NCBI GenBank assembly: GCA_022360105.1
Contig: JAKSDL010000535.1
Location: 1-24,520, forward strand
Length of the DNA: 24,520 nt
From: Pseudomonadota bacterium
GTDB taxonomy: Bacteria; SAR324; XYD2-FULL-50-16; JAHJRI01
Reading direction: 5' to 3'
The number at the start of each line of letters is the position of its first letter. Positions within the stretch are counted from its first letter, which is position 1. The translations under genes were made by a program, and so were the position numbers. The notes under the pieces were generated by a model. It did no database searches, was not told where the DNA came from, and worked only from the letters and a program-made list of their open reading frames with translations. Below are positions 1 to 7,620 of this stretch, piece after piece.

Positions 1-927
1 AAAAGAGGAGATTAATTGGGCTCCGCCTTCCACCAGTAGGGAACAGATTCCCAAGTTATAAAGTTCAGCCAAAGAAGAAGGGATCTCCGGAAACTCATTG
101 TTTTCGACAATCAGGGTAACACCAGCTTGCTGGAGTTGTGTTCGGACTTCCGGTGCGATGTTAGCACCGGCAATAACGATTCTTTGAGTTTCGGTCCGGT
201 TTAGAAAATGACTGTCTGAGGGAATATTCCCTGTAGATGAAAACACCACTCGTGCCGGTTGCCGAGGCGATTCCGAAACCCTGTCTGTTAACCTTGGATT
301 ATCTGCAAACAAGGTCTTATTGCCGACTGCCATCGCCATATGCTGACTTCTTAAACGCTGTCCGTCTTTCCTGGCTTCACATCCTGTAATCCACTGCGAT
401 TCCCCTGAAGCCATGGCAATTTTTCCGTCCAGGGACATGGCAGCTTTGATGGTGACATATGGTAGTTTCTTAACGATATGTTTATTAAACACCCTGTTCA
501 TGTCCTGACATTCTTGCTCACAGACGCCTTCGATAACTTCAACACCTTGCTCACGAAGTTTTTGAATGCCCCTCCCTGCGACCTTGGGATTTGGATCTTT
601 GCAACCAACGATCACTGTTTTGACTTGTTTGTCTAGAATCAGATCCGTACAAGGGGGTGTCTTTCCAAAGATATTGCAGGGTTCAAGTGTTACAAACAGG
701 ACAGAGCCTTTCGGAGTTTTTTCGAATGATTTTAGGGTTTCCACTTCTGCATGGGGAGACCCGGCTTTACGGTGATATCCTTCGGCCAGGGTTGTACCGG
801 ATTGGTCCACAAGTATAGCACCGACCATGGGATTGGGTTCGGTTTGAAATTGGGCTTTTTTTGCCAGACCTATCGCCCGACGCATGATTGGTTGCGGATC
901 GAATTGAAAGGGCTGCGAGGATGTCAC
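1..927 (-). CDS. ribD: Bifunctional riboflavin biosynthesis deaminase/reductase RibD (3' end cut off)
   Basis: RibD deaminates 2,5-diamino-6-ribosylamino-pyrimidinone phosphate and then reduces the ribosyl side chain, two early steps of riboflavin synthesis in the cytoplasm. The visible 309 codons carry the N-terminal deaminase (MRRAI..AKK, PNPMVGAILV, zinc motif HAEVETL and EPCNIFGKTPPC) and most of the C-terminal reductase (LPYVTIKAAMSLDGKIA, FADNPRLT, SLLVEGGAQL). The protein runs off the left edge. The start is uncertain: a GTG at 927 gives a short leader, while an ATG at 885 opens at the usual MRRA position. Neither has a clear Shine-Dalgarno. The frame is the same as fliN, whose TAG stop lies 33 nt upstream, so translation may be coupled. 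The zinc-loop residues N-I-F replace the more common S-H-H/Y, but the His and both Cys ligands are present. Confidence 0.95.
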   Translation of the reverse strand, partial: MTSSQPFQFDPQPIMRRAIGLAKKAQFQTEPNPMVGAILVDQSGTTLAEGYHRKAGSPHAEVETLKSFEKTPKGSVLFVTLEPCNIFGKTPPCTDLILDKQVKTVIVGCKDPNPKVAGRGIQKLREQGVEVIEGVCEQECQDMNRVFNKHIVKKLPYVTIKAAMSLDGKIAMASGESQWITGCEARKDGQRLRSQHMAMAVGNKTLFADNPRLTDRVSESPRQPARVVFSSTGNIPSDSHFLNRTETQRIVIAGANIAPEVRTQLQQAGVTLIVENNEFPEIPSSLAELYNLGICSLLVEGGAQLISSF

Positions 928-957
928 TTTGGTAGGTTCCGAGGAAAGATCACAAAT

Positions 958-1566
958 CTATTTTTTCAGCGTTGGAGCCAGTCGGTTTATTCTGTCTTCA
1001 GGAGACAAAATTTGTACTATTCGCGCACCAAATTTCTCATTAACCACTACCACTTCACCGGTAGCCAGCAATTCACCATTAATAAACAAATCCAGTTCTT
1101 CTCCCACTAATCGATGCAATTCAATAACGGAACCCTGTCCTAATGAAAGCAAATCACTGATAAACATTTTTGTACGCCCCACCTCGAACGTAATATTCAG
1201 CTTGATATCCATTAAAAAATCGATATCGATCTGCTGATCTTCAAAGTACTTTTCTTTGGGCGCTTTAACAGGAGCACCCTCTTTGGGTTTGGCTATCTCA
1301 AGTGCCGCTTCGAAAGGATCTGCTTTTGCATCAGGTGTCTCTATGCCGGTATCATCACTGGCAACAGCATCCATGGCAGCCATCGCCTGGTCAAAAGGGT
1401 CTGCCGAAGGAGTTGCAGGAGCATCTTCTGCGGGAGTTTCGGTGGCTTCACCTTCACCTAGTGCAGACTCAAGATCATCCAAATTGAGATCATCACCACC
1501 TTCCGATTCGTTATCTCCATCCATTGCAGCCATTGCTGCTTCAAAAGGATCGACTTCTTCTGACAT
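958..1566 (-). CDS. fliN: Flagellar motor switch protein FliN (SpoA/surface-presentation-of-antigens domain)
   Basis: The protein has 202 residues. The C-terminal part, about residues 114-190, is a SpoA domain (DIKLNITFEVGRTK, LLSLGQGSVIELHR, LFINGELLATGEVVVVNEKF, GARIVQI) that matches FliN of the flagellar C-ring, where it binds FliM and sets rotation direction. The first 110 residues are acidic and carry three copies of a DPF[ED]xA motif, at about residues 6-16, 56-66 and 83-90; the first two continue as AMAAMD. The start has a good ribosome site (GAAGGATAGCC then ATG). It lies 2 nt after the stop of a small secreted-protein gene and just before ribD. No other flagellar gene is in the window, so a role in a related C-ring or type III secretion apparatus cannot be excluded from sequence alone. 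Confidence 0.88.
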   Translation of the reverse strand: MSEEVDPFEAAMAAMDGDNESEGGDDLNLDDLESALGEGEATETPAEDAPATPSADPFDQAMAAMDAVASDDTGIETPDAKADPFEAALEIAKPKEGAPVKAPKEKYFEDQQIDIDFLMDIKLNITFEVGRTKMFISDLLSLGQGSVIELHRLVGEELDLFINGELLATGEVVVVNEKFGARIVQILSPEDRINRLAPTLKK

Positions 1567-1568
1567 GG

Positions 1569-1874
1569 CTATCCTTCTTGGTCTGGTTGCACAGGTTTTA
1601 CCTGTTCATATTCCACGGGATACCTCCGAATACAATTTCGGCGAGAGACAATCCGCATCTTTTTCCGGGCGTTTTGCTGTCGCTGCCTGTATGTACGCAC
1701 ACACCAAAAGGGGACGCCATCGGTTTTTTTCAGTACGCAGGTATATTTGGATGTTCTGCATTCTTTAGGCCGGATTATTTTGCCCCTTGCCGTAACACTC
1801 GATGGTACAACGAACAACACAACGACTGTGGTAAATAATATGGTTGCCGAAAATCGTTTCATGACGAAACTCAC
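1569..1874 (-). CDS. Small secreted cysteine-containing protein of unknown function
   Basis: This is a predicted 101-residue protein, or 97 if it starts at the second Met (MKRFSATILF). An N-terminal signal peptide is clear: Lys/Arg, then a hydrophobic run (about residues 8-24), then a likely cleavage near SSVTARG. The mature part is short, strongly basic and has four Cys (two in ECRTSKYTC, one in FWCVRT, one in RRNCIRR), which could form two disulfides. The stop lies 2 nt before the fliN start, so the two genes are probably co-transcribed. I recognise no family. A periplasmic or extracytoplasmic location is inferred from the signal peptide. The alternative is a fortuitous frame, but the signal peptide and tight spacing argue for a gene. 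Confidence 0.6.
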   Translation of the reverse strand: MSFVMKRFSATILFTTVVVLFVVPSSVTARGKIIRPKECRTSKYTCVLKKTDGVPFWCVRTYRQRQQNARKKMRIVSRRNCIRRYPVEYEQVKPVQPDQEG

Positions 1875-2070
1875 GAGATATCCAATTTAATTTTGTAAAA
1901 ATCACCTTCTCAAGTGCTGTAAACACTGGGAAGAGAACCTGTAGTAGATCTCACACAAGTTAGGATATCTCAATAAAAGCACATTCCACGCCAAACAATA
2001 TTCTAGTCAACTGGCCATTGCTGTTGCCAGATCCTACCATAAAATCATCAACAATACACCGCCAAACAAG

Positions 2071-2104
2071 AAAGCCTGGGAAAAAAGGCATTCCCAGGCT
2101 TTTT
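2071..2104 (-). terminator. Intrinsic terminator downstream of the fumarase gene
   Basis: An 11-bp perfect stem (AAAGCCTGGGA at 2071-2081 with TCCCAGGCTTT at 2092-2102) surrounds a 10-nt loop. On the minus strand it is followed by the T-rich stretch CTTGTTTGG, and it begins about 25 nt after the fumarase stop. The plus strand also ends in TTTT, so it could work both ways. There is no plus-strand gene just upstream, so the likely job is ending the fumarase transcript. Confidence 0.8.
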
Positions 2105-2126
2105 ACAGTCGTCCCGGAAGTGTTTG

Positions 2127-3734
2127 CTAAATTGTTTTGAAAAAGTCGTTCCCTTTGTCATCAACAATTATAAATGCCGGGAAATCTTTTACCGTAATTT
2201 CGTAAATCGCTTCCATACCCAATTCCGGATATTCCAGCAGTTTCACGTCGGTTATGCATTCCTGACCCAACAGAGCAGCAGCACCGCCAATGGATCCAAG
2301 ATAGAAGCCTCCGTTTTCTTTGCAGGAATCCGTAACTTGTTGAGTTCTATTTCCTTTTGCCAGCATGACCAATGAAGCTCCCTCTTTTTGGAAAATGGGA
2401 ACATATGAATCCATTCTTCCTGCCGTTGTTGGACCGAATGAACCGGACGCTCTACCTTCCGGTGTTTTAGCGGGACCGGCATAATAGATGATATGGTTTT
2501 TGAAGTAATCCGGAAGCCCTTGACCGCTATCCAGCCTTTCCTTCAATTTAGCATGAGCAATATCCCTACCAACGATGATCTTTCCATTCAACATCACCCT
2601 GGTTTTAATTGGATATTTGGTAAGGGTTTCGCGAAGTTTGTCCATTCCCATGCTAAGATCCAGGGTCAACACCTCTTCACTGGAGGCAGCAGACCCGGCT
2701 GGCAGGAATCGCGCTGGATTGGTTTCCAGTTGCTCAAGGAAAACACCATCTTTGGTGATTTTTCCTTTAATATTTCTATCCGCACTACAACTGACACCAA
2801 TACCAACCGGACAGGACGCTCCATGCCTTGGTAGACGAACAACGCGGACATCATGACAGAAGTATTTACCTCCAAACTGGGAACCGAGCCCCAATTTCTG
2901 GGACAGCTTAAGCACTTCTTCTTCCATTTCCAGGTCTCTGAAAGCACGGCCCAGCTTATTGCCGCTTGTCGGCAATTCGTCGTAGTATTTGGCTGAAGCC
3001 AGTTTAACCGTTTTCAAGTTGGTCTCTGCCGATGTGCCGCCAATCACCACTGCCAGGTGATAGGGTGGACATGCTGCAGTACCGAGACTGGCAACTTTTT
3101 CTTCCAGAAAAGCCAGTAGTTTTTCCGGCGTTAATAAAGCTTTGGTTTCCTGAAAAAGATAGGTTTTGTTTGCAGACCCGCCACCTTTTGCCATGAACAG
3201 AAATTTGTATTCATCGCCTGATGTTGCAAGGATGTCAACCTGGGCCGGCAAATTGTTACCGGTGTTAACTTCTTCATACATGGAAATCGGAGCTGTCTGG
3301 GAATATCGGAGGTTAGTCTCGGTGTATGCTTTAAAAACACCTTTACTCAGAGCCTCAGCGTCATTGGAGCTTGTCCAGACCTGTTCACCTTTTTTCCCCA
3401 TAACAATGGCAGTTCCGGTATCCTGACAACTTGGGTAGACCATCTCAGCAGCGATTACGGCATTTTCCAACAATGTTGTTGCAACGTACACATCATTGGG
3501 AGAAGCCTGCGGATCATCAATGATCTTTTTTAATCCTTCCAAATGGGATGTGCGCAGCAAATGAGAAACGTCTTTCATTGCTTCCGCAGCCAGAAGGGTT
3601 AACGCTTGCGGATCTACCTTAAGGACTTTTTTGCCATCCGCCTCAATTTCTGACACAAAATCCTTACTCAATTGTCTATATGCTGTTTCATCTTTTCCAA
3701 GTTCAAACATTTCCTGATATTCAAATTCAGCCAT
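2127..3734 (-). CDS. fumA: Class I (iron-sulfur) fumarate hydratase, FumA/FumB type
   Basis: This 535-residue enzyme reversibly hydrates fumarate to L-malate in the TCA cycle, in the cytoplasm. The single-chain class I form is recognised along its whole length ([65 protein letters not shown]). The three [4Fe-4S] cluster cysteines are present at C103 (PSCQDTG), C222 ([12 protein letters not shown]) and C316 ([12 protein letters not shown]), matching the spacing of Escherichia coli FumA (105, 224, 318). Two other Cys, at 293 and 308, are extra. The ATG is preceded by AGGA with a 5-nt spacer. The gene is monocistronic by context, with a strong terminator downstream and a 440-bp gap upstream. The cluster is of the oxygen-sensitive type. 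A symbol of fumB or simply fum would be equally defensible. Confidence 0.96.
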   Translation of the reverse strand: MAEFEYQEMFELGKDETAYRQLSKDFVSEIEADGKKVLKVDPQALTLLAAEAMKDVSHLLRTSHLEGLKKIIDDPQASPNDVYVATTLLENAVIAAEMVYPSCQDTGTAIVMGKKGEQVWTSSNDAEALSKGVFKAYTETNLRYSQTAPISMYEEVNTGNNLPAQVDILATSGDEYKFLFMAKGGGSANKTYLFQETKALLTPEKLLAFLEEKVASLGTAACPPYHLAVVIGGTSAETNLKTVKLASAKYYDELPTSGNKLGRAFRDLEMEEEVLKLSQKLGLGSQFGGKYFCHDVRVVRLPRHGASCPVGIGVSCSADRNIKGKITKDGVFLEQLETNPARFLPAGSAASSEEVLTLDLSMGMDKLRETLTKYPIKTRVMLNGKIIVGRDIAHAKLKERLDSGQGLPDYFKNHIIYYAGPAKTPEGRASGSFGPTTAGRMDSYVPIFQKEGASLVMLAKGNRTQQVTDSCKENGGFYLGSIGGAAALLGQECITDVKLLEYPELGMEAIYEITVKDFPAFIIVDDKGNDFFKTI

Positions 3735-3862
3735 CGGTCATCCTGAAGTCAGTTATAAGTGAATTACCCGGCCTTTCCGGCAGACACAAATAGCCAGTTT
3801 GGGCCTGTTGGAATTTCTCACGGAAGGCACGGGTGTTTAGAAGAGGAATGTTAATTCAAGAT

Positions 3863-3891
3863 AGTATACGGTTTTTATCCGTTCACAATGA
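3863..3891 (-). promoter_or_regulatory. Candidate sigma70-type promoter for fum
   Basis: Read on the minus strand, TATACT (3868-3863) is a good -10 box. It lies 17 nt downstream of TCATTG (3891-3886), a weak -35. This would give a 5' leader of about 120 nt before the fumarase start. Support is sequence resemblance only. Confidence 0.25.
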
Positions 3892-4142
3892 CATGAAATC
3901 CAACTGCTGTCATCCCAAAACCGTCAGCATAGAAGGCCGATATCATTGATAGTTCATCAATCCGCCTGCAGTGAAAAAGGGAAAAAACAGCGATTTGAGA
4001 ACAGCCTTTGCTTAGGATTCCGGTGGGGTAAGAGGCAATGTCATATGGTTAAGGAAAATTGAACAGACAAGTGCCATTCTGTGTGGGATATGCAAGGCGT
4101 GCAATTTTGAAAAAGAGCGGTTTAGGATGACATCGAGGTTGG

Positions 4143-4165
4143 GAACCGACCTTTAAGATCGGTTC
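4143..4165 (-). terminator. Hairpin just after rplI, possible weak terminator
   Basis: A 7-bp perfect stem (GAACCGA with TCGGTTC, 9-nt loop) lies about 10 nt after the rplI stop. There is no T-tract on the minus strand, so it may be an RNA 3'-end stabiliser or a factor-assisted terminator rather than an intrinsic one. Confidence 0.35.
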
Positions 4166-4174
4166 GACAAGTGA

Positions 4175-4765
4175 CTAAGCTTCCTCAGGAGCAGCTTCTT
4201 TGGCAGGTTTTTCTTCCTTTGCTTCAACTGTTTCTTCAGACTTCACTTCTTCTGTGGCTGCTTGTGCATTTTCAGCACCTTCAACTTCCTCAGCTCCTTC
4301 TTTAGGTTCAGAGGGTACAATTTCATCGGCGACGACTTTGATTTCCAGGTTAGCCCTAACTTCCGAATGCAATTTGATAGGAATGATATGGCTTCCCAGG
4401 GTCTTAATGGGAACTGAAATCGCAAGTTTCTTCCGATCCAAATCGATGTTCTGATCTTGCAGTGCATCAAAAATATGCTTGGGAGTCACAGAACCAAAAA
4501 GCTTACCGTTTTCACCAGCTTTCATGGTAAAAACAATTTCCGTATTTCCCAGTTTATCCGCCAAAGCCTGTGCTTTTGCGATCGCGTCAGCTCTCTGCTT
4601 GGACAGTAGATTTTTGATATGATTAATCTGGTTGACGTTTGACCTGGTAAAAGGCAGTGCCTTTCCCTGGGGAATCAGATAGTTTCTGGCATATCCAGGC
4701 TTTACTTCGACTTCGTCCCCTAAAGATCCAAGCTTAAAAACGTCTTCTTTAAGTATCACTTTCAT
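4175..4765 (-). CDS. rplI: 50S ribosomal protein bL9 with acidic C-terminal tail
   Basis: bL9 binds 23S rRNA and extends from the large subunit towards a neighbouring ribosome. The N-terminal RNA-binding domain (MKVILKEDVFKLGSLGDEVE, VKPGYARNYLIPQGKA) is textbook, followed by the linking helix and the C-terminal domain (GENGKLFGSVTPKHI, KTLGSHIIPIKLH) to about residue 150. The protein has 196 residues against about 150 normally. The extra residues 151-196 are an Ala/Glu/Lys-rich acidic tail that ends in KPAKEAAPEEA. The ribosome site AAGGGT stands 5 nt before the ATG. It is the last gene of the L25-Pth-S6-S18-L9 block, 32 nt after rpsR. L25 from the same operon has a similar tail. Confidence 0.97.
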   Translation of the reverse strand: MKVILKEDVFKLGSLGDEVEVKPGYARNYLIPQGKALPFTRSNVNQINHIKNLLSKQRADAIAKAQALADKLGNTEIVFTMKAGENGKLFGSVTPKHIFDALQDQNIDLDRKKLAISVPIKTLGSHIIPIKLHSEVRANLEIKVVADEIVPSEPKEGAEEVEGAENAQAATEEVKSEETVEAKEEKPAKEAAPEEA

Positions 4766-4797
4766 TTTTTACCCTTGATTCGATTTTAAGTTGAAAA

Positions 4798-5070
4798 TTA
4801 TTCCTGGACTTCGTCTTGAGCCACATATCCATCTGAGAAGGACAGTAATGCAGCATTTCTTGCCTGCTTAATGGCCCTTGTCAGTTTTTTCTGTGCTCTG
4901 GCGCTCAGACCTGAAATACGCTTGGGGATTATTTTTCCTTTTTCGGTAATAAACATCCTCAACAACTCAATATCCTTGTAGTTGATTTCTTCGACACCAG
5001 CATGAGTGATCGGGCAAGGACGTGTTGGGATGCGTTCTCTTGTAAAATGCTTCCGTTTCTTTTTTGCCAT
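4798..5070 (-). CDS. rpsR: 30S ribosomal protein bS18
   Basis: bS18 sits on the platform of the small subunit as a partner of S6. The 90-residue protein matches along its length: a basic N-terminus ([14 protein letters not shown]), a single Cys in RPCPITHAG, then [38 protein letters not shown] and [11 protein letters not shown]. An acidic end (AQDEVQE) follows. The ATG lies 1 nt after the rpsF stop, with GGGAG as ribosome site inside the end of rpsF, so the pair is translationally coupled. Many bacteria have ssb between rpsF and rpsR; here it is absent. Confidence 0.97.
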   Translation of the reverse strand: MAKKKRKHFTRERIPTRPCPITHAGVEEINYKDIELLRMFITEKGKIIPKRISGLSARAQKKLTRAIKQARNAALLSFSDGYVAQDEVQE

Positions 5071-5071
5071 C

Positions 5072-5452
5072 TTATGCTCCCATTGATTCTTTTACCAAGT
5101 TTGCGTTTTTGTATGGATCTTCTTTTAACGATTCAAAATCAGCCTTAGCTTTTTCAAGATCCTCAACTGCAATCACAAAAAACTTGATGATGTTTTCATC
5201 GTAACCAAACTGACGTTCGAGTTCATCGATCAATTCCCCATTGCCTTCAATATAAAGCACATGGAAAATCCCGTGTCTTTTTTTATCGATCTCGTACGCC
5301 AACCTTCTTCGTCCCCAGCCGCTTTCAGCCTTGACCTGACCACCACCGGTTTCGACCAGTTTTTTAAACTTTTCGAAAACCGCCTGGCTTTCTTCATCAG
5401 TCAGCTTGGCGTCGGCTACTACGATAATTTCAAAATTATTTCTAACTGCCAT
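5072..5452 (-). CDS. rpsF: 30S ribosomal protein bS6
   Basis: bS6 forms a heterodimer with S18 on the small-subunit platform. The fold is recognisable from the first strand [16 protein letters not shown], the loop [21 protein letters not shown] and the strand [13 protein letters not shown] choose the ATG at 5452 ([10 protein letters not shown], 126 residues) rather than an upstream ATG at 5494. S6 normally opens directly on the first beta strand, and GAAAGGA lies about 11 nt upstream of this ATG. It is followed after 1 nt by rpsR. The C-terminus is plain, without a polyglutamate tail. Confidence 0.95.
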   Translation of the reverse strand: MAVRNNFEIIVVADAKLTDEESQAVFEKFKKLVETGGGQVKAESGWGRRRLAYEIDKKRHGIFHVLYIEGNGELIDELERQFGYDENIIKFFVIAVEDLEKAKADFESLKEDPYKNANLVKESMGA

Positions 5453-5536
5453 AGCTATATTATCCTTTCGAGTTATAGCCCTGCATGAGGGCAAGGAATT
5501 TGTGGAATGTTTATTCCAAAAAAAGTCAACCTCCCT

Positions 5537-6118
5537 TCATTTGTCATCAACCGATGTTGATTCCTTTACTTCGGGAGTTATCTGTATTGTTTCACCTCTG
5601 ATAAACAGGGTTACATATTCTGTCGTCTGTTCCAAAGCAGGATTGATAACCGATTCCATTTCCGTTGTAACCTTACTCAGTACGTAATTTGAAACACCCA
5701 TGGGACCTTCCGGTCTGCCAATACCTACCTTGATTCTATGAAAATCATTTCCGCCACAAAGTTGAATGATACTCCTCAAACCGTTGTGACCACCATGTCC
5801 TCCTGACGTTCTATAACGGAGACTTCCCAGCGGTCGGTCGATATCATCCGATACTACCAGCACATCCTCCAGATCCAGCTTGAAAAACTGCATACAAGCC
5901 ACCACAGATTCACCACTGATATTCATATAGGTCATCGGTTTCAACAATACATATTGATGATCACCGATTCGACCGCGAATGATTTCTCCCTTGAACTTTT
6001 GCGACCATTGGCTCTCCTGCAGGCTTTCTGCCAGCAGATCCAACGCTTTAAATCCAACGTTGTGCAATGTATCCCGGTATTTGGAACCAGGGTTGCCCAA
6101 GCCAACTATGAGTTTCAT
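5537..6118 (-). CDS. pth: Peptidyl-tRNA hydrolase
   Basis: Pth cleaves the ester bond of peptidyl-tRNAs that drop off ribosomes and so recycles tRNA. The 193-residue protein has the family signature LIVGLGNPGSKYRDTLHNVG with N9 and catalytic H19, then KPMTYMNISGES, the DDIDRPLGSLR segment with the catalytic Asp near 91-92, and GGHGGHNGLRSII with N112. The usual Arg before the catalytic His is Leu here (TLHN), a mild variation. It stands between L25 and S6, which fits a translation operon. The ribosome site is weak (AAAAAGAAAT). The C-terminal 20 residues (TPEVKESTSVDDK) are a short polar extension. Confidence 0.96.
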   Translation of the reverse strand: MKLIVGLGNPGSKYRDTLHNVGFKALDLLAESLQESQWSQKFKGEIIRGRIGDHQYVLLKPMTYMNISGESVVACMQFFKLDLEDVLVVSDDIDRPLGSLRYRTSGGHGGHNGLRSIIQLCGGNDFHRIKVGIGRPEGPMGVSNYVLSKVTTEMESVINPALEQTTEYVTLFIRGETIQITPEVKESTSVDDK

Positions 6119-6156
6119 ATTTCTTTTTGTTTAGAACGACTACAGATCATTCGGCT

Positions 6157-6813
6157 TTACTCTGCAGACTCCTCTGCAGGTTTTTCAGCTTCTTCTGCAC
6201 CTTCTGCAGCTTCAACTTCTTCAAGCTCTTCTTCCTCATCCACTTCTTCTTCAATTCGACCGGCTACGGTAATGATGGTAAAGTTTCTTCCATATACAAT
6301 CGGTTGAACACCTTCCTCATAATCCAGGTCTAATACGTGGATGCTTTCGCTGAATTGGAGCTCTGATACATCTATTTCAATCACTTCCTGAATGTTCTTC
6401 ACAGCACATTTCACAGGAATCGATCGTCTGATCACCTGCAATACACCACCCTCTTTGACTGCAGGACAGATATCTTCATTTACAATCTTAATCGGAACTT
6501 CCAAGCTTACCTGTGAATCTGCTGTTACTTCCAGGAAATCCGCATGAAGCAGCTTATGCCCCCAATTACTTAACTGGTAGTCCTGAAGGATCACCTGTTT
6601 TTCTTCAGATTTTCCATCAGATTCAACAGTCAAGTTAAACACTTTTGTCGCCCCTTTCATCGATCGAATGAAGCGCAAAGCCTTGTCCGCTCTCATCGAT
6701 ACTGTTACGGGGTCTTTAATTCCGTAAATAACGCCGGGAGTACTTCCTTCTGCGCGGAGTCTTCGATTAAACCCCTTCCCGGTTTTTTCACGTAACTGGA
6801 CCGTAAAATTCAT
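6157..6813 (-). CDS. rplY: 50S ribosomal protein bL25 (Ctc form) with acidic tail
   Basis: This two-domain bL25 (general stress protein Ctc type) binds 5S rRNA. The N-terminal 5S-binding domain is seen in KTGKGFNRRLRAEGSTPGVI and LSNWGHKLLHADF. The C-terminal TL5-like domain contains VSLEVPIKIVNEDICPAVKE and GGVLQVIRRSIPVKC. The ATG at 6813 (MNFTVQLREKTG, 218 residues) is preferred to an upstream ATG at 6864, because Ctc proteins begin close to this point; the ribosome site (AGGCAAAAG) is weak. Residues 187-218 are almost all Glu/Ala. It is the first gene of the operon with pth, rpsF, rpsR and rplI. The stop is 38 nt before pth. Confidence 0.94.
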   Translation of the reverse strand: MNFTVQLREKTGKGFNRRLRAEGSTPGVIYGIKDPVTVSMRADKALRFIRSMKGATKVFNLTVESDGKSEEKQVILQDYQLSNWGHKLLHADFLEVTADSQVSLEVPIKIVNEDICPAVKEGGVLQVIRRSIPVKCAVKNIQEVIEIDVSELQFSESIHVLDLDYEEGVQPIVYGRNFTIITVAGRIEEEVDEEEELEEVEAAEGAEEAEKPAEESAE

Positions 6814-7240
6814 CTTTTGCCTATTGGTTACGATTTCAAAACTTTGTTGATACTTTTGACCCAATCCCCATCAAGACGCGGTTTATAAAAAAAACAGAAA
6901 TGAGAATTGTGCGTTTGGCCAAAAAGAAATCGGAAAAATAACAAATTATTGATGTTATCAACGATTTTCTAAACCGTCAATTGTGGGCTTATCGCTGTCT
7001 GAACTTTCCTGTTGAAGGATAAATGCGAACGACTAACATGACTGCACTGTTATTGGAAGATAGTGAGAGCTAATACAGATCAACTCTGTGATAAAATAAT
7101 TAATAAAAACTTCAGTCATTCCTTAAATGGACGTTGAGCAAAAATTAGAGGGCATCCAATTTCTCGGAAATGTTAACATTTCTATAAGTTATGGAAGATT
7201 TATATCGTCCCTATGCGACTCGATGAACCTTATCTAATTT

Positions 7241-7267
7241 AATCCAGCGGTTTACACCGCTGGCTAC
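7241..7267 (+). repeat. Palindromic repeat, copy 1 (CCAGCGGTTTACACCGCTGG)
   Basis: The core palindrome 7244-7263 has 7-bp arms CCAGCGG/CCGCTGG and is followed by CTAC. The same element occurs inverted at 7412-7440 with one core mismatch, so the two copies could also pair with each other across about 150 bases. Confidence 0.8.
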
Positions 7268-7276
7268 TACTGTGGC

Positions 7277-7289
7277 ATCCCTTCGGGAT
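7277..7289. repeat. Short hairpin ATCCC-TTC-GGGAT
   Basis: A perfect 5-bp stem with a TTC loop lies inside the palindrome cluster. The ATCCCTTCGGGAT unit is of a type I associate with dispersed intergenic repeats in some bacterial genomes. Confidence 0.6.
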
Positions 7290-7390
7290 TTAACCTAATT
7301 GCAGGCCTTCGCGTTAATCATTTGATCGTTAAAATGAAATTTCTTACCAACTTACAGCACTAACCTAAAAACTATTGCGAACCGATCGTA

Positions 7391-7408
7391 AGCTCCGCAG
7401 GAGCGACA
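7391..7408 (+). repeat. Short hairpin GCTCC-GCA-GGAGC followed by GACA
   Basis: This is a 5-bp perfect stem. The 18-nt unit AGCTCCGCAGGAGCGACA is repeated in diverged form at 7461-7478, with compensating changes in both arms (GCTCC/GGAGC becomes GTTCC/GGAAC). Confidence 0.7.
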
Positions 7409-7411
7409 GAT

Positions 7412-7440
7412 CATAGCCAGCGGTGTAAATCGCTGGAAGA
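7412..7440 (-). repeat. Palindromic repeat, copy 2 (inverted)
   Basis: The minus-strand core CCAGCGATTTACACCGCTGG (7436-7417) differs from copy 1 by one base. Flanking TCC on one side and CTAT/CTAC on the other are also shared. Confidence 0.8.
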
Positions 7441-7460
7441 TCATTAAAATATATATATTG

Positions 7461-7478
7461 AGTTCCGTAGGAACGACA
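7461..7478 (+). repeat. Short hairpin GTTCC-GTA-GGAAC followed by GACA
   Basis: This is the second copy of the AGYTCCGYAGGARCGACA unit at 7391. Base changes in one arm are matched in the other, which suggests that the folded structure is maintained. Confidence 0.7.
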
Positions 7479-7620
7479 CTAATATCGCACAATCGTATCG
7501 AATTCATTGTTCATGCTAAATCTCTCGATATAACCTAAAGACAGGATCATTTGCGAGAGCTGATAAAAAGTACTAATAATCATAGAACAGCACAATCAAT
7601 AACCTTTAAGGCGGGAAGTA

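Larger units (their letters stand above)
3735..4174. other. Intergenic region between fum and rplI
   Basis: No convincing gene or RNA is seen in these 440 bases. Two small inverted repeats occur: ATTGAT-AGTTC-ATCAAT at 3945-3961 and the hairpin after rplI at 4143-4165. A possible minus-strand promoter for the fumarase lies near 3863-3891. No tRNA-like cloverleaf or conserved TTCGA arm was found. Confidence 0.5.
6814..7620. other. Divergent intergenic region between rplY and coaBC
   Basis: About 800 bases separate two divergent operons and hold no credible reading frame. Positions 7240-7480 contain a group of short palindromic elements, annotated separately. Both promoters must lie here, but I could not assign a convincing -35/-10 pair. 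AT-rich stretches occur on both sides (for example near 6885 and 7446-7460). Confidence 0.6.

Noticed and set aside
1256..1768. Plus-strand Ser/Ala-rich open frame of 170 codons opposite fliN
   Set aside because: It is the antisense reading of the acidic low-complexity N-terminus of FliN. FliN has the domain match and a ribosome site.
7241..7478. CRISPR array
   Set aside because: The repeated units are short palindromes in mixed orientation with irregular spacing, and no cas genes are present.
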